This document shows positions 7,394 through 9,169 of a stretch of 9,169 nucleotides of DNA, piece after piece. The position numbers were made by a program, and so were the translations under genes. Under the pieces are notes generated by a model. It was not told where the DNA came from. It ran no database searches and saw only the letters and a list, made by a program, of their open reading frames with translations. The DNA comes from Altererythrobacter sp. (GTDB lineage: Bacteria; Pseudomonadota; Alphaproteobacteria; Sphingomonadales; Sphingomonadaceae). How positions within the stretch are numbered: position 1 is the stretch's first letter; each line of letters opens with the position of its first letter. Location: the NCBI GenBank assembly GCA_023299945.1, contig JALZVZ010000197.1, forward strand, positions 1 through 9,169. Reading direction: 5' to 3'.

Positions 7394-8645
7394 TTAGATG
7401 TCTCCGATGGGTGCGAATTTTCATGCCGCCTGCCGCCTGCCGCCTTATTTCATCGGCCTGAGCGCGGTAGCGGTCCATTCCATTGGCCCAGCGTTCGGGC
7501 TGGGCCGGGTGGATGATCCGCGCGATAATGTCGTTGGGGGCAAGGTCTGGCGCGGCAGGATCGAACACATTGTTCGCAAGGTGAAATGTGAACCAACGGC
7601 GCGCCAACATCGGGTCCGCCTTTGCCGGATCGCCGGCCATTACCGCGTCCAAAAATGGTTCAACCTCATTGTAAGCACCCGTCCAATCGCCGGTGGCAAA
7701 TCCAGAGCGCCGAAGCATTGGTGCACCCACTGCGGCGCAGGTTGCCCAAACTTTTGAATTGCCGATGATCATGCCGCTGCAGTTCTGCGCAAGTGCCAGC
7801 GTGGTTTCACCTGCAGAGCCGGTCTGTTTGAGCAACACGGCCTTGCCGGAAAGTTCGGCAATGGCGGCTTTCACTGCGCGCGTATCCCCGTGCAATTCGG
7901 TGAGAGGATGATTTGTGACAGCCAGAACGCAATTATCGCCAAGCTGCTTGGCGATTGCGCGGATCATTGCGGCATTATCCGCGTAGAGGTGATGCTGACC
8001 GAAGAAGTTTTCTTCATGCTCATATTCCAGCGCCAAACCGATAATGTGCGAGCAGCGCAGTTGCTCAATTTGTGCAAGAAATTCTTCGGACTGAGCGGCT
8101 CCAACCGTTTGCAGCATCTGTGTCCAATGCGGCTCTGACATTGTATCCAGCTTTGCGAAAACATGCGCTGGCAAATCGGGCATGATGCCGTGGTCGAAAA
8201 GCGACGGGGCAAGCCATATCCAATTGGGATGGGTGGTGAATGGCGGGGCTGCCCCTTCCATAATATAGCGCAGAATGCCGGGAAATCGCGGCGGTGTTTT
8301 TGTGTCAGCGCTGCGGCATAGAGTGATATGCGGATTGATCTGATTGGCCAGTTCAAACAGTTCATTTTGACCGCTGGCATCATCGCGTAGGCAAGGGTGA
8401 TCGGGCCCGTCGAGCACAAGCCAATGTACATGCTCAAGATCAGTGATCAGCGGTATCTCGTCCGGCCCCAGTCCAGTATTGCGCCACAGCGGCGGCACCA
8501 TCACGTGCACCTCGTGGCTTTGGGCCAAATTACGGATCAGATGGACGACAATGTTCTCAAACCACCAAGGCGTGACAACAGGCAGATAGAACAAGATCCG
8601 CAGGCGCTCATTCGGTTCGATTAGGGGGGCAGAGGTTTTGGACAT
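7386..8645 (-). CDS. Putative GT-B-like glycosyltransferase, first gene of glycan operon
   Basis: This 419-residue protein is not one I recognise with certainty. Its N-terminus, RILFYLPVVTPWWFENIVVHL followed by a HEVHVMVPP strand (residues 16-52), has the Rossmann start of GT-B glycosyltransferases. The C-terminal half has a TNHPL motif (244-248) and a MIIGNSKVWATCAAVGAPML stretch (292-311). The latter resembles the nucleotide-sugar-binding region of capsule-type transferases, where a Ser/Asn-rich loop precedes an 'alpha-G-x-P' helix. There is no signal peptide or clear transmembrane helix, so it is probably cytoplasmic or peripheral. Two starts are possible: ATG at 8645, used here, or an in-frame GTG at 8657 adding four residues; neither has a strong Shine-Dalgarno. 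It heads an overlapping operon with a CMP-sugar synthetase-like gene and a phosphatase, which supports a role in assembling a surface glycan. It could also be a capsule-assembly protein of unknown activity. Confidence 0.6.
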   Translation of the reverse strand: MSKTSAPLIEPNERLRILFYLPVVTPWWFENIVVHLIRNLAQSHEVHVMVPPLWRNTGLGPDEIPLITDLEHVHWLVLDGPDHPCLRDDASGQNELFELANQINPHITLCRSADTKTPPRFPGILRYIMEGAAPPFTTHPNWIWLAPSLFDHGIMPDLPAHVFAKLDTMSEPHWTQMLQTVGAAQSEEFLAQIEQLRCSHIIGLALEYEHEENFFGQHHLYADNAAMIRAIAKQLGDNCVLAVTNHPLTELHGDTRAVKAAIAELSGKAVLLKQTGSAGETTLALAQNCSGMIIGNSKVWATCAAVGAPMLRRSGFATGDWTGAYNEVEPFLDAVMAGDPAKADPMLARRWFTFHLANNVFDPAAPDLAPNDIIARIIHPAQPERWANGMDRYRAQADEIRRQAAGGMKIRTHRRHLNV

Positions 8646-8737
8646 TGTAGCCGGCACAGCAAGGCGCGTGCCAAGCTATCGCGCAGGGAGGGCGGCTAAG
8701 GGGGGCCACTTGGTTATACGCATCATAGCAAGCGGCG

Positions 8738-8753
8738 CGGCAAAAGTTTGCCG
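8738..8753. promoter_or_regulatory. Palindrome 1 (candidate operator) GGCAAA-AG-TTTGCC
   Basis: This is a perfect inverted repeat with 7-bp arms, CGGCAAA / TTTGCCG, around a 2-bp centre. Its left arm read on the minus strand is a TTGCCG hexamer that could act as the -35 of the glycosyltransferase operon. It shares the GGCAAA-NN-TTTGCC pattern with the second palindrome. The regulator is not identified. Confidence 0.55.
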
Positions 8754-8771
8754 GCTGAATGATAGCCGTTG

Positions 8772-8785
8772 GGCAAAGCTTTGCC
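8772..8785. promoter_or_regulatory. Palindrome 2 (candidate operator) GGCAAA-GC-TTTGCC
   Basis: This is a perfect 14-bp palindrome with its centre 33 bp from that of palindrome 1, about three helical turns. Its right arm, extended by one base, reads TTGCCG on the plus strand, placed as a possible -35 for the cupin gene. Read outward, both copies share TTTGCCGC. A dimeric regulator bound at both sites would sit on the same DNA face. Confidence 0.55.
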
Positions 8786-8842
8786 GCAATGCCTTTTCAT
8801 CGCTATGTAATTGCAAAATAGCTATGCTGCGGAGCCTTGTTT

Positions 8843-9169
8843 GTGCCTCAGAAAATCAACTTACTTGAGAAATTTGACCAGTTTGAAGGTGCGTGGGAAC
8901 CGCGCATTGCGGCCCATTACAACGATCATGAAGTGCGTATTGCGCGCGCAGAGGGCGAGTTTCCGTGGCATTCACACCCTGACAATGACGAATTGTTTCT
9001 TGTTTTAGAGGGCGAGCTTCTCATCGATTTTCGGGATGAAAGTCAAAAGCTGTCCGCAGGCGAAATGCTGATCGTGCCCAAAGGCGTGGAACATCGCACG
9101 CGCACGCAAAACGGTCAGGCCAAAGTGCTGATCATTGATCCCAAGGACACCCCCAATACTGGCGATCCC
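8843..9169 (+). CDS. Small cupin-domain protein (partial, 3' end outside window)
   Basis: The frame opened by GTG at 8843 stays open to the last base, giving 109 residues. GGAG at 8831-8834, eight bases upstream, supports this start; an in-frame TTG at 8837 would be too close to that site. The protein is a single cupin fold: EFPWHSHPDNDELFLVLEGEL (residues 39-59) is cupin motif 1, with probable metal ligands H43, H45 and E50. GEMLIVPKGVEHRT (73-86) is motif 2, with H84. The NTGDP end matches the usual finish of small cupins, so only a few residues are probably missing. Small cupins of this kind bind a metal and may be isomerases, dioxygenases or ligand sensors; nothing here decides which. The gene is transcribed away from the glycan operon and shares the palindrome-bearing promoter region with it. 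Confidence 0.85.
   Translation, partial: MPQKINLLEKFDQFEGAWEPRIAAHYNDHEVRIARAEGEFPWHSHPDNDELFLVLEGELLIDFRDESQKLSAGEMLIVPKGVEHRTRTQNGQAKVLIIDPKDTPNTGDP

Larger units (their letters stand above)
8646..8842. promoter_or_regulatory. Divergent promoter region between glycosyltransferase operon and cupin gene
   Basis: The gap separates the minus-strand glycan operon from the plus-strand cupin gene and holds no credible gene. Two 14-bp palindromes lie in its centre. Plus-strand candidates are TTGCCG (8781-8786) and TGTAAT (8806-8811). Minus-strand candidates are TTGCCG (8743-8738) with TATAAC (8718-8713), or a TATGAT -10 at 8727-8722. The 19-base spacing of both TTGCCG pairs is longer than the usual 17, so the exact promoter boxes are tentative. 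Confidence 0.45.

Noticed and set aside
8811..9008. Alternative plus-strand frame overlapping the start of the cupin gene
   Set aside because: It is out of frame with the cupin motifs, has no motifs and ends at 9008, while the cupin frame is open to the window end with clear metal-binding motifs.

Overview
The window looks like a chromosomal segment of an alphaproteobacterium, most likely of the order Sphingomonadales (Erythrobacteraceae-like). This rests on the style of the large TonB-dependent receptor (an ENLQDVPVSVSA plug start and an IIVTAQKR TonB box), the receptor's pairing with a TPR-sulfotransferase, and moderately GC-rich coding sequence with AT-rich gaps. It is a judgement from sequence style, not a database match.

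Layout. Bases 1-819 (+) hold the C-terminal half of a BCCT-family membrane transporter cut by the window edge. Bases 820-1168 are a non-coding, partly AT-rich stretch that serves as promoter and leader for a large TonB-dependent receptor (1169-3820, +). A terminator-like hairpin separates the receptor from a 654-residue protein (3930-5894, +) that joins a TPR array to a PAPS-dependent sulfotransferase domain. A short convergent gap (5895-5946) follows.

Three tightly overlapping genes then run on the minus strand. In transcription order they are a putative GT-B-like glycosyltransferase (8645-7386), a CMP-sugar synthetase-like nucleotidyltransferase (7393-6632) and a HAD phosphatase (6672-5947). 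The overlaps of 8 and 41 bases mark them as one translationally coupled operon. The combination suggests dephosphorylation, activation and transfer of an acidic or unusual sugar to a surface glycan. No sugar synthase lies in the window, so the sugar is unknown. On the plus strand, divergent from this operon, a small cupin-domain gene starts at 8843 and runs off the right end.

The most notable non-coding signal is in the divergent gap 8646-8842. Two near-identical 14-bp palindromes, GGCAAA-NN-TTTGCC, lie with centres 33 bp apart. Each has its outer arm in a TTGCCG -35-like hexamer pointing toward one of the two divergent genes. This looks like a paired operator controlling both the glycan operon and the cupin gene. 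The receptor leader also has competing stem options next to its Shine-Dalgarno sequence. No RNA genes, insertion sequences or CRISPR arrays were seen.
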